64,000 bases of DNA. Origin: Polynucleobacter sp. (GTDB lineage: Bacteria; Pseudomonadota; Gammaproteobacteria; Burkholderiales; Burkholderiaceae). Both the position numbers and the translations under genes were made by a program. How positions within the stretch are numbered: the stretch's first letter is position 1; each line of letters begins with the position of its first letter. The notes under the pieces were generated by a model. It was given only the letters and a program-made list of their open reading frames with translations. It was not told where the DNA came from and did not search any database. The stretch lies in contig NZ_JAUXZY010000005.1 in NCBI RefSeq assembly GCF_030693775.1, positions 248,001 to 312,000 of the forward strand, given 5' to 3'. This document shows positions 33,534-43,363 of the stretch, piece by piece.

Positions 33534-34966
33534 GCTTTAACCTCCGCCAGCGTGTCTTTTAACGCCGCTACTACTCGCTCCATGCGCATAAAACGTGATC
33601 CTTTTACTAGTACTGCATAGGGCTGAGATACTGAGGCGCCCTCAGAAAATAAATCGGCAACGGTCACCGCCCGTGCGTTTAAGGCGTCGATGCTTTCAAA
33701 ATGGATTGCCGCATTACTACTTCCGATGCGTCCATTGAATTCATTAAAGCCGCGTACTGAAGCCTGCGTTTGCTCTCCTAGCGCCCATAAGTGCGCAATG
33801 CCACGCTCTGCCGCATAGGCGCCAACCTCATAATGAAACTCTGGGCCATTTGATCCCACTTCACCCATGTCACCCAGGACCAAACAGGTTTTTTGGCTAG
33901 CCTGACTAAGGGCGTCAATTGCAGCGCGTACTGAGTCGGGATTGGCGTTATAGCTGTCATCAATCAACAGGCAAGTGCCCAATTGGTTTGCCATCATTCG
34001 GCCGCTGACCGCCTGAAATGATTCCAATCCAAGGCGAATAGCCTCTAAATCTACCTTTGCAGCTAAGGCTACAGCCGTCGCGGCAAGGGCGTTACGCAGA
34101 TTGTGCTCACCGAGCACGGAAAGTCGAACATGGATGATTCCGTCGCTTGTTTTTATTTCAAGCGCACCGTCTTCCAAGAGCATGCCACTAACTGCTGCAG
34201 GGCCATTGAGTGCAAAGTCAATGTAGCGGCGCCCGCTGGCTTTTTTGCGCCACTCGGCACTAAACGAAGTGTCTGCTGGAAAAACCGCAACACCATCTGC
34301 TGGCAACGATGCAATTGCATCCGCATGCTCATGCGCAACCGCATCAACGGTCTCCATAAATTCTTGGTGTTCCCGCTGGGCATTGTTGATAAGCGCAATT
34401 GTTGGCTTAGCGATATTAGCAAGGTAGGCCGTCTCGCCCGGATGATTCATTCCGAGCTCAATCACAGCCAATCGATGGTGCTCACGCAAACGCAATATCG
34501 TCAGCGGCAGTCCAATATCGTTATTCAAATTGCCTGGCGTAACCAGAGTTGCTTCTTTACCTACTGCCGCGCTAAAGATAGCTGCGATCATCTCTTTCAC
34601 GGTAGTCTTGCCGTTACTACCAGTTACCACCACTAGCGGTAATGTAAATTGCTGCCGCCATGCTGCAGCAAAATCACCTAAACCAATTCGCGTGTCAGCA
34701 ACGCATACTGCGGGAAGCTGATTTGGGCACGCCTTCTCATCTTCAATCAGTGCGGCGCTTGCTCCGGCAGCACTAACCGCGCCTAGGAATTGATGCGCAT
34801 CAAAGCGCTCGCCCTTAAGTGCGATAAAGAGGGACCCACCCTCAATCGCCCTACTATCCGTAGAAATGGAATCGATTAGATAGCTTTGCGCAGCCGCCTT
34901 AGAAATATTGATCAATTTACTGGATGGTAAAAATGCATGGATTTGGCCCAAGGTAGTCATCGCCAT
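33524..34966 (-). CDS. murF: UDP-N-acetylmuramoyl-tripeptide--D-Ala-D-Ala ligase
   Basis: [45 protein letters not shown]. Confidence 0.96.
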   Translation of the reverse strand: MAMTTLGQIHAFLPSSKLINISKAAAQSYLIDSISTDSRAIEGGSLFIALKGERFDAHQFLGAVSAAGASAALIEDEKACPNQLPAVCVADTRIGLGDFAAAWRQQFTLPLVVVTGSNGKTTVKEMIAAIFSAAVGKEATLVTPGNLNNDIGLPLTILRLREHHRLAVIELGMNHPGETAYLANIAKPTIALINNAQREHQEFMETVDAVAHEHADAIASLPADGVAVFPADTSFSAEWRKKASGRRYIDFALNGPAAVSGMLLEDGALEIKTSDGIIHVRLSVLGEHNLRNALAATAVALAAKVDLEAIRLGLESFQAVSGRMMANQLGTCLLIDDSYNANPDSVRAAIDALSQASQKTCLVLGDMGEVGSNGPEFHYEVGAYAAERGIAHLWALGEQTQASVRGFNEFNGRIGSSNAAIHFESIDALNARAVTVADLFSEGASVSQPYAVLVKGSRFMRMERVVAALKDTLAEVKACS

Positions 34967-36507
34967 TAGACGGAGCCTCCACTAGCCAATAAAACATGTT
35001 CTTGATCTGAAAAATCTACTTTTCTGCCATTAATCTCTTGGCTTGTTTCGTGGCCCTTACCTGCAATCAATACAACATCATTCACTTCTGCGTGCCGAAC
35101 TCCGCTAAGGATCGCTGCAGCACGATCTAGGATGACTTGTACTGACTTGCCATTACCCATTCCAGCTTGAATATCGGCGCTGATTTTTTCTGGATTCTCG
35201 GAGCGTGGGTTATCGCTGGTCAAAATAGTATGGTCAGCTAACTCTGCCGCAATCTGCCCCATGAGCGGTCGCTTGCTCGCATCGCGATCACCGCCACAAC
35301 CAAAAATGCACCACAACTTTCCTGCTCGCTGGCTTGCGATGGGGCGCAAGGTACTCAATACTTTTTCTAGTGCATCTGGGGTATGGGCGTAGTCAACAAT
35401 AACTAATGGGCCTGTGCTACGTGAGTTGCCGAGCACCATTTCCATTCTTCCGCTGACTGGCTTTAAAAGTGCAATGCGCTTACCTGCCTCAATCACATCC
35501 ATGCCACTAGCCAATAGGCAGGCCCAGACTGCAAGGCAATTACTTAGATTAAAGTCGCCCACAACCGGAACATTGACTTCAGTCCTGCCATGGTCTTGCC
35601 ATTCAAATACACCCTGATAGCCATAATCCTTAAACTGCATGCCGCTTGAAAAAATAGCATGCAGTCGCTTACCGAACTTTTCAAAGCCGGCAAAGACCTT
35701 GTGGTCAACCGCATAGCCCCACACCTGAACGCCTGTCTTTGCCAACATCTGCATGGCTAATTCACGACCCAAAGGATCTTCTAAGTTAATGACCGCATTC
35801 TGTAAGCCAGGGAACTGAAACAAACGAAACTTGACTGCTGCATATTCCGCCATACTGCCGTGGTAATCCAAGTGGTCTTGACTCAAATTGGAAAACACAG
35901 CGGTGCTGAATTGGACGCCATGAACGCGTCCCTGTTCTAGGGCGTGTGAAGAGACTTCCATGGCAATTTGCTTTGCATTGGAATCTAAAAGTGTTTTGAG
36001 TTCGGTTTGTAAGCGTGCAGCATTTGGCGTGGTGTAGCCTGTTGCCTCTAAATGCCCTGGAAAACCAATACCTAAGGTACCGATTACAGCTGCACGCGAC
36101 TTAGGGCGATCTAAGGCTTGAGAAAGCCATTGCGTAATGCTCGTCTTGCCATTCGTTCCAGTTACCCCAAACACCATCATCTGACTGCTCGGCTTACCGT
36201 ACCATTCAGAGCAGATTGGCCCCGCATGGGCAGATAAATTTTCTAGCGGGAAACAACGTGGATCACTCAAGGCTGGAATTTCTTCTAAATCCCTTAGGTC
36301 ATAAATAACCGCAGCGACCCCAGCATCTAAAGCCTCTGCAATGTAGGCGCGGCTATCCTGTATGGCAGCACCATGCCCTACCCGGTAAGCAAAAAAGATA
36401 TCGCCCACCTTGATTTGCCGTGTATCGCTCACGATGCGCGCCGTTGGCAAAGCCAATCGCCGTAGGTGATCGATGGCTTGCTCTGGCTTAATGAAAGTAG
36501 CCATCAT
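34966..36507 (-). CDS. murE: UDP-N-acetylmuramoyl-tripeptide synthetase, meso-DAP type
   Basis: GVTGTNGKTSITQWL, DYAHTPDALEKVL, GCGGDRDASKRPLMG, LTSDNPRSENP (DNPR motif). Confidence 0.96.
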   Translation of the reverse strand: MMATFIKPEQAIDHLRRLALPTARIVSDTRQIKVGDIFFAYRVGHGAAIQDSRAYIAEALDAGVAAVIYDLRDLEEIPALSDPRCFPLENLSAHAGPICSEWYGKPSSQMMVFGVTGTNGKTSITQWLSQALDRPKSRAAVIGTLGIGFPGHLEATGYTTPNAARLQTELKTLLDSNAKQIAMEVSSHALEQGRVHGVQFSTAVFSNLSQDHLDYHGSMAEYAAVKFRLFQFPGLQNAVINLEDPLGRELAMQMLAKTGVQVWGYAVDHKVFAGFEKFGKRLHAIFSSGMQFKDYGYQGVFEWQDHGRTEVNVPVVGDFNLSNCLAVWACLLASGMDVIEAGKRIALLKPVSGRMEMVLGNSRSTGPLVIVDYAHTPDALEKVLSTLRPIASQRAGKLWCIFGCGGDRDASKRPLMGQIAAELADHTILTSDNPRSENPEKISADIQAGMGNGKSVQVILDRAAAILSGVRHAEVNDVVLIAGKGHETSQEINGRKVDFSDQEHVLLASGGSV

Positions 36508-38270
36508 TGTGTTAACACGACGCGTTGAATTGGCGCAGCTGTAGCGGGCTTAATCGCATCATCTCGCTGCACCATATTTTTAACTGTGCTATCCGGCGCA
36601 ACATTCATTGCGCGAAGCGTTTCAGAAACAATAGTTGAGAAAATAGGCGCCGCAACTTGGCCGCCATAGTAACCATTTGCAGTGGGCTCATCGACCATCA
36701 CTGCCACCACAATCCGTGGGGCGCTCATCGGCGCAATACCCGTGAAATAAGCTAAGTATTTATTGGTGGCATAGCCCTTGCCTGCTACCTTATGGGCCGT
36801 ACCTGTTTTACCGCCAACGCGATAACCCTCAGCGTGGGCTTTCAGCGCAGTACCCCCAGGCTCAGTTACCGACTCCAACATGCTACGCATCTCGATTGCT
36901 GTTTTTGCCGAGATAACGCGTGTACCGGGTTTGTAATCTGGGCTATGTTCTATCGTGACCGGAACCAACTCGCCATCGCGAGCGAAGATGGTGTAGGCGC
37001 GAGCCATCTGAAAAAGTGAGGTTGATATGCCATAGCCGAACGCAATCCGCGCTTGATCAGTTGGCATCCATTTTTGATGGGGATGCACCCGGCCCGCAAC
37101 GGCACCGGGAAATCCAACCTTGGGAGCTTGACCAAATCCAACAGCAGTAAATAAGTCCCACATTTCGCTGGCTGGCATATTCATTGCCAACTTAGAGGTA
37201 CCAATATTGCTGGATTTTTGGATTACCTCTGCCACCGTCAGCGATGGATAAGGGTGGGTATCAGTAATAGGTTTAGGTCCAACCAAATACTTAGCGCCAA
37301 TCGCCATCACTGTATTGGGGTTCACTTGCCCTTTTTCCATGGCCAGTGCAACGGTAAATGGCTTAATGGTTGAGCCCGGCTCAAACGTATCGGTCATCAC
37401 ACGATTGCGTAACTGTTCGCCACTTAATATCTTGCGATCGTTTGGGTTATAGCTTGGCCAATTGGCGAGCGCTAAAATTTCACCCGTCTGCACGTTAATG
37501 ACAACTGCTCCGGCCGCTTTGGCGCGATGTTTTTCAACCGCATCTTTCAATGCGTTATAAGCAATGTATTGAATCTTGCTATCAACCGAGAGTTTTAAAT
37601 CCTTGCCGTTTTGCGGTAACTGCAAAACGCCCATATCTTCGACGATGCGCCCCAGGCGATCGACCACAACACGTCGCTTACCGGTACTCGCAGCCAAATC
37701 GTTTTCGCGCGATAGCTCCATCCCCTCTTGACCGCGATCTTCCACATTGGTGAAACCCACTACGTGGGCCATTGCCTCGCCTTCGGGATAAAAGCGACGA
37801 AACTCATTATTTAATCCAATGCCTGGAATTTCTAACTTGCGGATTTGCTGAGCCACTGCAGGATCAACCTGCCGCTTTAAGAAAACTTGGTTACGCTCAT
37901 CTTTTAATTTTTTTCGAACATCAGCTTCACGCATCTCGAGCAAGGCTGCAAGCTGCTTGATTTTTTCATCGGATAAATCTTTTGGAATCGTATCGTTATA
38001 GGCAATCACTGCTTTTGCCTCAAGGCTGGTTGCAATGACTTGGCCGTTGCGATCCAATATTTTTCCGCGGCTAGCCGACATCTCAAGTTCACGCTGCGTT
38101 CCCTTAACTGCCTTGGCCTCGTAGAACGCATTACCAGGACCCTGAATCCAAAGTGCGCGTAGTACAAGGGCAGCAAACGCGACAAACAACATGAACAGCA
38201 TTAAGCGCGACCGCCACATCGGCAGGCGCAACACTAAATTAGGCGTGGTTGAGAATCCGACTCGCTTCAC
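36504..38270 (-). CDS. ftsI: Division transpeptidase FtsI/PBP3
   Basis: EPGSTIKPFT, KSSN, GGKTGTAHKV penicillin-binding motifs. Confidence 0.96.
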   Translation of the reverse strand: MKRVGFSTTPNLVLRLPMWRSRLMLFMLFVAFAALVLRALWIQGPGNAFYEAKAVKGTQRELEMSASRGKILDRNGQVIATSLEAKAVIAYNDTIPKDLSDEKIKQLAALLEMREADVRKKLKDERNQVFLKRQVDPAVAQQIRKLEIPGIGLNNEFRRFYPEGEAMAHVVGFTNVEDRGQEGMELSRENDLAASTGKRRVVVDRLGRIVEDMGVLQLPQNGKDLKLSVDSKIQYIAYNALKDAVEKHRAKAAGAVVINVQTGEILALANWPSYNPNDRKILSGEQLRNRVMTDTFEPGSTIKPFTVALAMEKGQVNPNTVMAIGAKYLVGPKPITDTHPYPSLTVAEVIQKSSNIGTSKLAMNMPASEMWDLFTAVGFGQAPKVGFPGAVAGRVHPHQKWMPTDQARIAFGYGISTSLFQMARAYTIFARDGELVPVTIEHSPDYKPGTRVISAKTAIEMRSMLESVTEPGGTALKAHAEGYRVGGKTGTAHKVAGKGYATNKYLAYFTGIAPMSAPRIVVAVMVDEPTANGYYGGQVAAPIFSTIVSETLRAMNVAPDSTVKNMVQRDDAIKPATAAPIQRVVLTQ

Positions 38271-38533
38271 CGATCTTCTCGCAAATAAATGGTTCGATTG
38301 GGTGAGATGGGACTCATATTGAGTTGATTGCGCGCCACATCCCGAATCCGAGCTGATTTAGACAGATTGCGTTGTTCGTATTCAAGGCGAAGCCACTCTT
38401 GATTGAGTTTGCGCTCTTCTATTTGTGCGCGCTCAATTGCAGTAACCAGCTTGCGACCACGCTGCTGTGCCGATACGAGCGATAGCGCACAGATTAGTAA
38501 TAAAGCGAGTAGGGTTAGTGTGGCCCGATTCAT
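38267..38533 (-). CDS. ftsL: Cell division protein FtsL
   Basis: 88-aa single-TM coiled-coil protein between ftsI and rsmH; four-base overlaps on both sides. Confidence 0.9.
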   Translation of the reverse strand: MNRATLTLLALLLICALSLVSAQQRGRKLVTAIERAQIEERKLNQEWLRLEYEQRNLSKSARIRDVARNQLNMSPISPNRTIYLREDR

Positions 38534-39504
38534 TGGCTCACCTGTCGTCGATAAATGAGGCCGGCCTCTAGACTGCGTTTTTGCGCTACCCGCATTACTG
38601 CTGAACGTGCGCGCGGATTCTCACTAACTTCAACGCTGCTTGGCTTAACTCTAGCAATGAGTTCTAAATCTCCCTGCGGTAAATCTTTTGCACGAATTGG
38701 CAAACCACGTGGCACCTCCACTGCTGAGTGCATTTGCATAAACTGCTTGACGATGCGGTCTTCTAGGGAGTGAAAGCTGATGACAACTAAACGTCCACCT
38801 GGCTTGAGTAAATCCAAGGCTGCTTTCAGCCCACTGGCCAGATCATCTAACTCTTTATTGATGAAGATGCGCAGCGCTTGAAAGGTCCGCGTTGCTGGAT
38901 CCTGTCCTGGCTCGCGTTTTTTAACAACGCCAGCAACCAGGTTGGCTAAATCTAAGGTGGTCGCCAAGGGCTGATTCAATTCACGGCGCGCAAAGATCGC
39001 TTTCGCAATCGGCAAGGCGAAGCGCTCTTCGCCGTAGGTTTTAATTACGCGCGCAATATCATCCACGCCAGCTTGATTCAACCACTGTGCCGCCGTTAAT
39101 CCAGTCGTAGTATTCATGCGCATATCAAGCGGCCCATCGCGACGAAATGAAAAGCCACGCTCGGCTTCGTCTACTTGTGGCGAGCTGATACCCAAATCGA
39201 GCAGCACCCCTGCTACCGATGCAGGCTCGGCATGCTGATCCATGTATGCAAAGCTGCTGTGAACAATCTGAAAGCGCGTGTCGCTTATCTTTTTTGCTTC
39301 TGCAATCGCTTGCAGATCCTTGTCGAATGCAATCAAATTTGCATTGGATGGAATCGCTTCCAAGAGTGCTCGTGTATGACCGCCGCGCCCGAAGGTACCG
39401 TCGATCAAAATGGATTTCTCGGAGGATTCTGCTTGCAATAAAGGACTTTCCAATAGTGCAGTTACCGCCTCGGCCAGTAAGACTGGGCGATGAGTCTGAT
39501 TCAT
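38530..39504 (-). CDS. rsmH: 16S rRNA (cytosine1402-N4)-methyltransferase
   Basis: [61 protein letters not shown]. Confidence 0.97.
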   Translation of the reverse strand: MNQTHRPVLLAEAVTALLESPLLQAESSEKSILIDGTFGRGGHTRALLEAIPSNANLIAFDKDLQAIAEAKKISDTRFQIVHSSFAYMDQHAEPASVAGVLLDLGISSPQVDEAERGFSFRRDGPLDMRMNTTTGLTAAQWLNQAGVDDIARVIKTYGEERFALPIAKAIFARRELNQPLATTLDLANLVAGVVKKREPGQDPATRTFQALRIFINKELDDLASGLKAALDLLKPGGRLVVISFHSLEDRIVKQFMQMHSAVEVPRGLPIRAKDLPQGDLELIARVKPSSVEVSENPRARSAVMRVAQKRSLEAGLIYRRQVSQ

Positions 39505-39516
39505 GCGGCCCTGTCA

Positions 39517-39948
39517 TTAATAAGTAAATTGTTTGAGGGCGTCCGGCACACCTTGCATCATTGCGGCCTGCTCTTTTGTTGCGTACGTTGCTGCATCCCA
39601 TAACTCAAGGTGACTACCCATACCAAGCAGAATGACTTCACGCTGAATACCCGCAGCGGATCGTAGTTCGGGGCTCACCAAAATTCGCCCTGCACTGTCG
39701 AGATCAAGTTCGGTTGCATTGCCTAGAAAAATTCGACGCCACCAATGGGCATCCATTGGTAACTGCGCTACACGCGCTCGAAAGGCTTCCCACTCAGGGC
39801 GTGGGAAAACCATCAAACAACCATCGGGGTGTTTTGTTAAGGTCACTCTTCCCTCACCTTGCACGAGCAAGGCGTCACGATGCTTTGCCGGCACAGACAT
39901 GCGGCCTTTTGCATCTAAATTGAGAGCTGACGCACCTTGAAACACCAT
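39517..39948 (-). CDS. mraZ: Transcriptional regulator MraZ
   Basis: [27 protein letters not shown], two SpoVT/AbrB-like repeats ([14 protein letters not shown]). Confidence 0.96.
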   Translation of the reverse strand: MVFQGASALNLDAKGRMSVPAKHRDALLVQGEGRVTLTKHPDGCLMVFPRPEWEAFRARVAQLPMDAHWWRRIFLGNATELDLDSAGRILVSPELRSAAGIQREVILLGMGSHLELWDAATYATKEQAAMMQGVPDALKQFTY

Positions 39949-39950
39949 TT

Positions 39951-39980
39951 ACCCCACTTTTTCACACTTCTTCCCACTTT
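39951..39980 (-). promoter_or_regulatory. Predicted MraZ operator (10-bp-period TGGGN-type direct repeats)
   Basis: Minus strand AAGTGGGAAG-AAGTGTGAAA-AAGTGGGGTA immediately before the mraZ ATG. Confidence 0.75.
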
Positions 39981-40004
39981 AGAGGAAGGGATTCAGAGGG
40001 TCAA
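39976..40004 (-). promoter_or_regulatory. Predicted sigma70 promoter of mraZ/dcw cluster
   Basis: Minus strand TTGACC (39999-40004), 17-bp spacer, TAAAGT (39976-39981). Confidence 0.6.
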
Positions 40005-40161
40005 GTGTTTTAATGGGTTTTTTTTGGATTTTCTCTATTGTTTACAGTCACTTAGCGATGACTATTCATTTAAGCTTTTGAAAAATAGTCACCCGAAACA
40101 AGGGCTTGGAAAATATACTTAAGAAGGTATCTTAGATATATTACTTAATTATCTAAATTAA

Positions 40162-40181
40162 TACTGTTTATATATACAGTA
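40162..40181. promoter_or_regulatory. LexA/SOS-box-like palindrome
   Basis: TACTGTTTATATATACAGTA: CTGT-N8-ACAG core, one mismatch to TACTGTATATATATACAGTA. Confidence 0.65.
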
Positions 40182-40242
40182 TTATTATACTTAGAGCGAA
40201 TAATATCCTTAGTTTTATTGGGTTTAGATAATCAAACCCGAT

Positions 40243-40878
40243 TTACACCTTATATGCTGTCGTCGTCATGATTTTGGATATGGCCTCCATGGCATTTTTG
40301 ATGGGCTGCGGCAAAGGCTGGCCGCCGGCATCCCATGCTGATTGGCCGTGATCGATTTCATCGCGGCGCATCTGATCAACAATGGCACGCGAGCGCGCAT
40401 CTGCTAGCGGCAAGGTTTCAAGGTGGCTATTGAGGTGCTTTTCGACCTGCTTTTCGGTTTCCGCAACGAAGCCCAAACTCCATCGATCGCCGGCCAAGCC
40501 AGCCAGTAATCCGATCCCAAAAGAACCGGCATACCAGATCGGATTTAGATAACTGGTGTGCGAGCCGAGCTCAGACAGGCGCTCTTCACACCAGGCCATA
40601 TGGTCCATTTCCTCTTGTGCCGCATGGTCGAGCATGGCGCGTGTTTCTGAGCTGCGTGCCACGATTTTTTGCGATTGGTATAGGGCTTGGGCGCACACTT
40701 CGCCCACGTGATTAACACGCATGAGCCCAGCCGCATGGGCACGTTCAGCAGCATCAAGGGTGCTTGCACTTTCTGCTGTTGGCATTACACGATGGGCCTG
40801 AGCGCCGCCAGCAAGGGATCGCAAAGCGACATCAAACTCCGTAATGAATCGGTCCAGCAATGACATAGGCATGGACAA
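40243..40878 (-). CDS. coq7: 2-polyprenyl-3-methyl-6-methoxy-1,4-benzoquinol monooxygenase
   Basis: [45 protein letters not shown] di-iron motifs. Confidence 0.94.
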   Translation of the reverse strand: MSMPMSLLDRFITEFDVALRSLAGGAQAHRVMPTAESASTLDAAERAHAAGLMRVNHVGEVCAQALYQSQKIVARSSETRAMLDHAAQEEMDHMAWCEERLSELGSHTSYLNPIWYAGSFGIGLLAGLAGDRWSLGFVAETEKQVEKHLNSHLETLPLADARSRAIVDQMRRDEIDHGQSAWDAGGQPLPQPIKNAMEAISKIMTTTAYKV

Positions 40879-40880
40879 AA

Positions 40881-41915
40881 CTATACCGTGACTTCCGCCT
40901 TCACGTGTTGCTTTGTCTTGAGGCCCAATTCGGCCAGAAGTGCGCGATCTTCCTCGGCTTCTGGGTTACCCGTTGTCAGCAATTGATCGCCATAAAAAAT
41001 CGAATTGGCGCCTGCCTGAAAGCACATTGCTTGGACGGCTCGGCCCAGCTCTTGCCTTCCGGCCGATAAACGTACCCGGGCTTTTGGCATGGTGATGCGT
41101 GCCACGGCAATGGTCCGCACAAACTCCAGCGGATCCATCGGCGGCTGATCAGCCAGTGGCGTACCGGCTACCGGAACCAAGTGATTGATGGGTACCGACT
41201 CAGGATACGGACTCAAATTAGCTAAGCGGGCAATAAAAGCGGCGCGCTGCTCGCGCGATTCACCCATACCCACAATGCCACCACAGCACACCGACATTCC
41301 AGCAGCACGAACATGAGAGATCGTATCCAAGCGATCCTGATAGTCACGGGTCTTAATGACCGAGCGATAAAAATCTTCGCTGGTATCCAGATTGTGGTTA
41401 TAAAAATCCAATCCCGCGCCCTGCAGCGCCTTGGCCTGCTCTGGCTCGAGCATGCCCAGTGTGGCGCAGGTTTCGAGACCCAGCGCTTTGACGCCCCGAA
41501 TCATGGCGGACACCTTTTCAATATCACGGTCTTTGGGTTCACGCCAGGCTGCGCCCATACAGAATCGATTAGAGCCAGCCGCTTTCGCTGCCTTCGCCGC
41601 CTCAAGCACTTCCTCTAAATCCATCAGTTTGTTGGCCTTCACATCGGTGTTGTACCGCGCCGCTTGGGGGCAATAGCCACAATCTTCTGGACAGCCACCG
41701 GTCTTAATGGATAGCAGGGTAGCTAATTCCACGTCACCTTCGGGGAAATAAGCGCGGTGCACTTCTTGGGCACGAAAAAGCAAATCATTAAACGGCAAGG
41801 CAAACAAGGCTTCGACCCCCGCTACCGTCCAGTCACCCTCGGAAACACTTGCTTTGGCGACCGATGCGGACTTCGCTTGAATCAGGGGTTTTTCGAGGAC
41901 TTGACTTTGGGACAT
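40881..41915 (-). CDS. bioB: Biotin synthase
   Basis: [19 protein letters not shown] radical-SAM CxxxCxx[13 protein letters not shown]; start at [10 protein letters not shown]. Confidence 0.96.
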   Translation of the reverse strand: MSQSQVLEKPLIQAKSASVAKASVSEGDWTVAGVEALFALPFNDLLFRAQEVHRAYFPEGDVELATLLSIKTGGCPEDCGYCPQAARYNTDVKANKLMDLEEVLEAAKAAKAAGSNRFCMGAAWREPKDRDIEKVSAMIRGVKALGLETCATLGMLEPEQAKALQGAGLDFYNHNLDTSEDFYRSVIKTRDYQDRLDTISHVRAAGMSVCCGGIVGMGESREQRAAFIARLANLSPYPESVPINHLVPVAGTPLADQPPMDPLEFVRTIAVARITMPKARVRLSAGRQELGRAVQAMCFQAGANSIFYGDQLLTTGNPEAEEDRALLAELGLKTKQHVKAEVTV

Positions 41916-42002
41916 AAGGAAATTCCAAAAAAGGTGGGAATAAGCCATAAACATAACAGATGAATCCACTTCAAGCCGAAAACTAATGGTCAAATATCAC
42001 TC

Positions 42003-43358
42003 ATGACGACATCGGTAAGCCAGCCCAAGCAAACAGACGAGTGGATTTTGCGCAGTCTTGCGTCGGTATGGCACCCGTGCACACAAATGAAGCACCATGA
42101 GCACATGCCCTTGGTGACAATTGCGCGAGGGAAGGGTGCTTGGCTGTATGACGATCAAGATAAGCCCATTCTGGATTGCATCAGCTCCTGGTGGACCAAT
42201 TTATTTGGTCATTCCAACCCCTTTATTAATCAACGCATTCAGGCTCAACTCGAAAAAATTGAGCATGTAATGCTGGCAGGGTTTACACACCAGCCCGTCA
42301 TCGAGCTCTCGGAACGCCTCTCCGCTTTAACGCAGCATCGCTTAGGCCATGCTTTTTACGCATCGGATGGTGCTTCTGCCGTTGAGATTGCCTTAAAGAT
42401 GAGTCACCACTATTGGCAACTTTCCGGCAAGCCTGAGAAATCACGCTTCGTCTGCTTACAAAACAGTTACCACGGCGAAACCCTAGGGGCATTGGCCGTA
42501 ACCGATGTACCTTTGTTTCGGACCGCGTACGGATCACTGCTTTCAGATGTGTTCACCGTGATGTCGCCTGATAGTCGTCAAGCGCAGGATGGAGAATCAG
42601 CGACTGAGGTTGCGCTGCGTGCCGCGGATGCATTAGAAAAGCTTTTGCAACGGGAACACCATCATATTGCTGCTCTCATACTCGAGCCACTTGTGCAATG
42701 TGCAGGACAAATGGCGATGCACCCGCCAATCTATCTTCAGCGTGCCCGTGCACTGTGTGACCAGTATGGTGTTCACCTGATTGCCGACGAAATTGCCGTG
42801 GGATGCGGCAGAACGGGCAAGTTTTTTGCCTGTGAGCATGCGGGCATTTGGCCTGACTTCATCACTCTCTCCAAAGGAATTAGTGGCGGCTATTTACCGC
42901 TGTCACTGTGCCTGACAACTGACGCCATTTATCAGGCCTTCTATTCGGATGACACTACCCGCGGATTTTTGCATTCCCACTCTTACACTGGCAATCCCTT
43001 AGCCTGCGCTGCTGCGCTAGCCTGCCTTGATCTTTTTGAAACGGAAGATGTTTTAAATAGCAATCTGCAGCGCGCGCACGATCTAGCATCTGCATTTGCG
43101 TGGACCAAGTCAGATAAGCGCATTGAACACCCAAGACAACAAGGTATGATCTTGGCTTTTGATGTTGTCCATGATGCATTGAATAAGCCAGGTGCCTTTG
43201 CACGTGAAGTCTTTACACGCGGCATTGAGGAAGGTGTTTTGGTAAGACCCATTGGCTCTACTGTCTACGTCATGCCGCCCTACATACTGAGCGCCGATGA
43301 AACCATGGCAATGGGTCAGCGCATTCAGCGAGTAGTGGAAGACGTCCTGCGCGCATAA
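42003..43358 (+). CDS. bioA: Adenosylmethionine-8-amino-7-oxononanoate aminotransferase
   Basis: VWHPCTQMKHHE, CISSWWTNLFGHSNP, FYASDGASAVEIALKM, ALSKGI-type PLP lysine (TLSKGISGGYLPLSL). Confidence 0.96.
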   Translation: MTTSVSQPKQTDEWILRSLASVWHPCTQMKHHEHMPLVTIARGKGAWLYDDQDKPILDCISSWWTNLFGHSNPFINQRIQAQLEKIEHVMLAGFTHQPVIELSERLSALTQHRLGHAFYASDGASAVEIALKMSHHYWQLSGKPEKSRFVCLQNSYHGETLGALAVTDVPLFRTAYGSLLSDVFTVMSPDSRQAQDGESATEVALRAADALEKLLQREHHHIAALILEPLVQCAGQMAMHPPIYLQRARALCDQYGVHLIADEIAVGCGRTGKFFACEHAGIWPDFITLSKGISGGYLPLSLCLTTDAIYQAFYSDDTTRGFLHSHSYTGNPLACAAALACLDLFETEDVLNSNLQRAHDLASAFAWTKSDKRIEHPRQQGMILAFDVVHDALNKPGAFAREVFTRGIEEGVLVRPIGSTVYVMPPYILSADETMAMGQRIQRVVEDVLRA

Positions 43359-43363
43359 AAACC

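Noticed and set aside
39937-40122. 61-aa ORF antisense to the mraZ promoter
   Set aside because: Low-complexity composition, no Shine-Dalgarno, overlaps the mraZ start and operator; better explained as regulatory DNA.
41916-42002. BirA/BioR-type operator between divergent bioB and bioA
   Set aside because: No recognisable inverted repeat of the known BirA (TTGTAAACC...GGTTTACAA) type in the 87-bp spacer.
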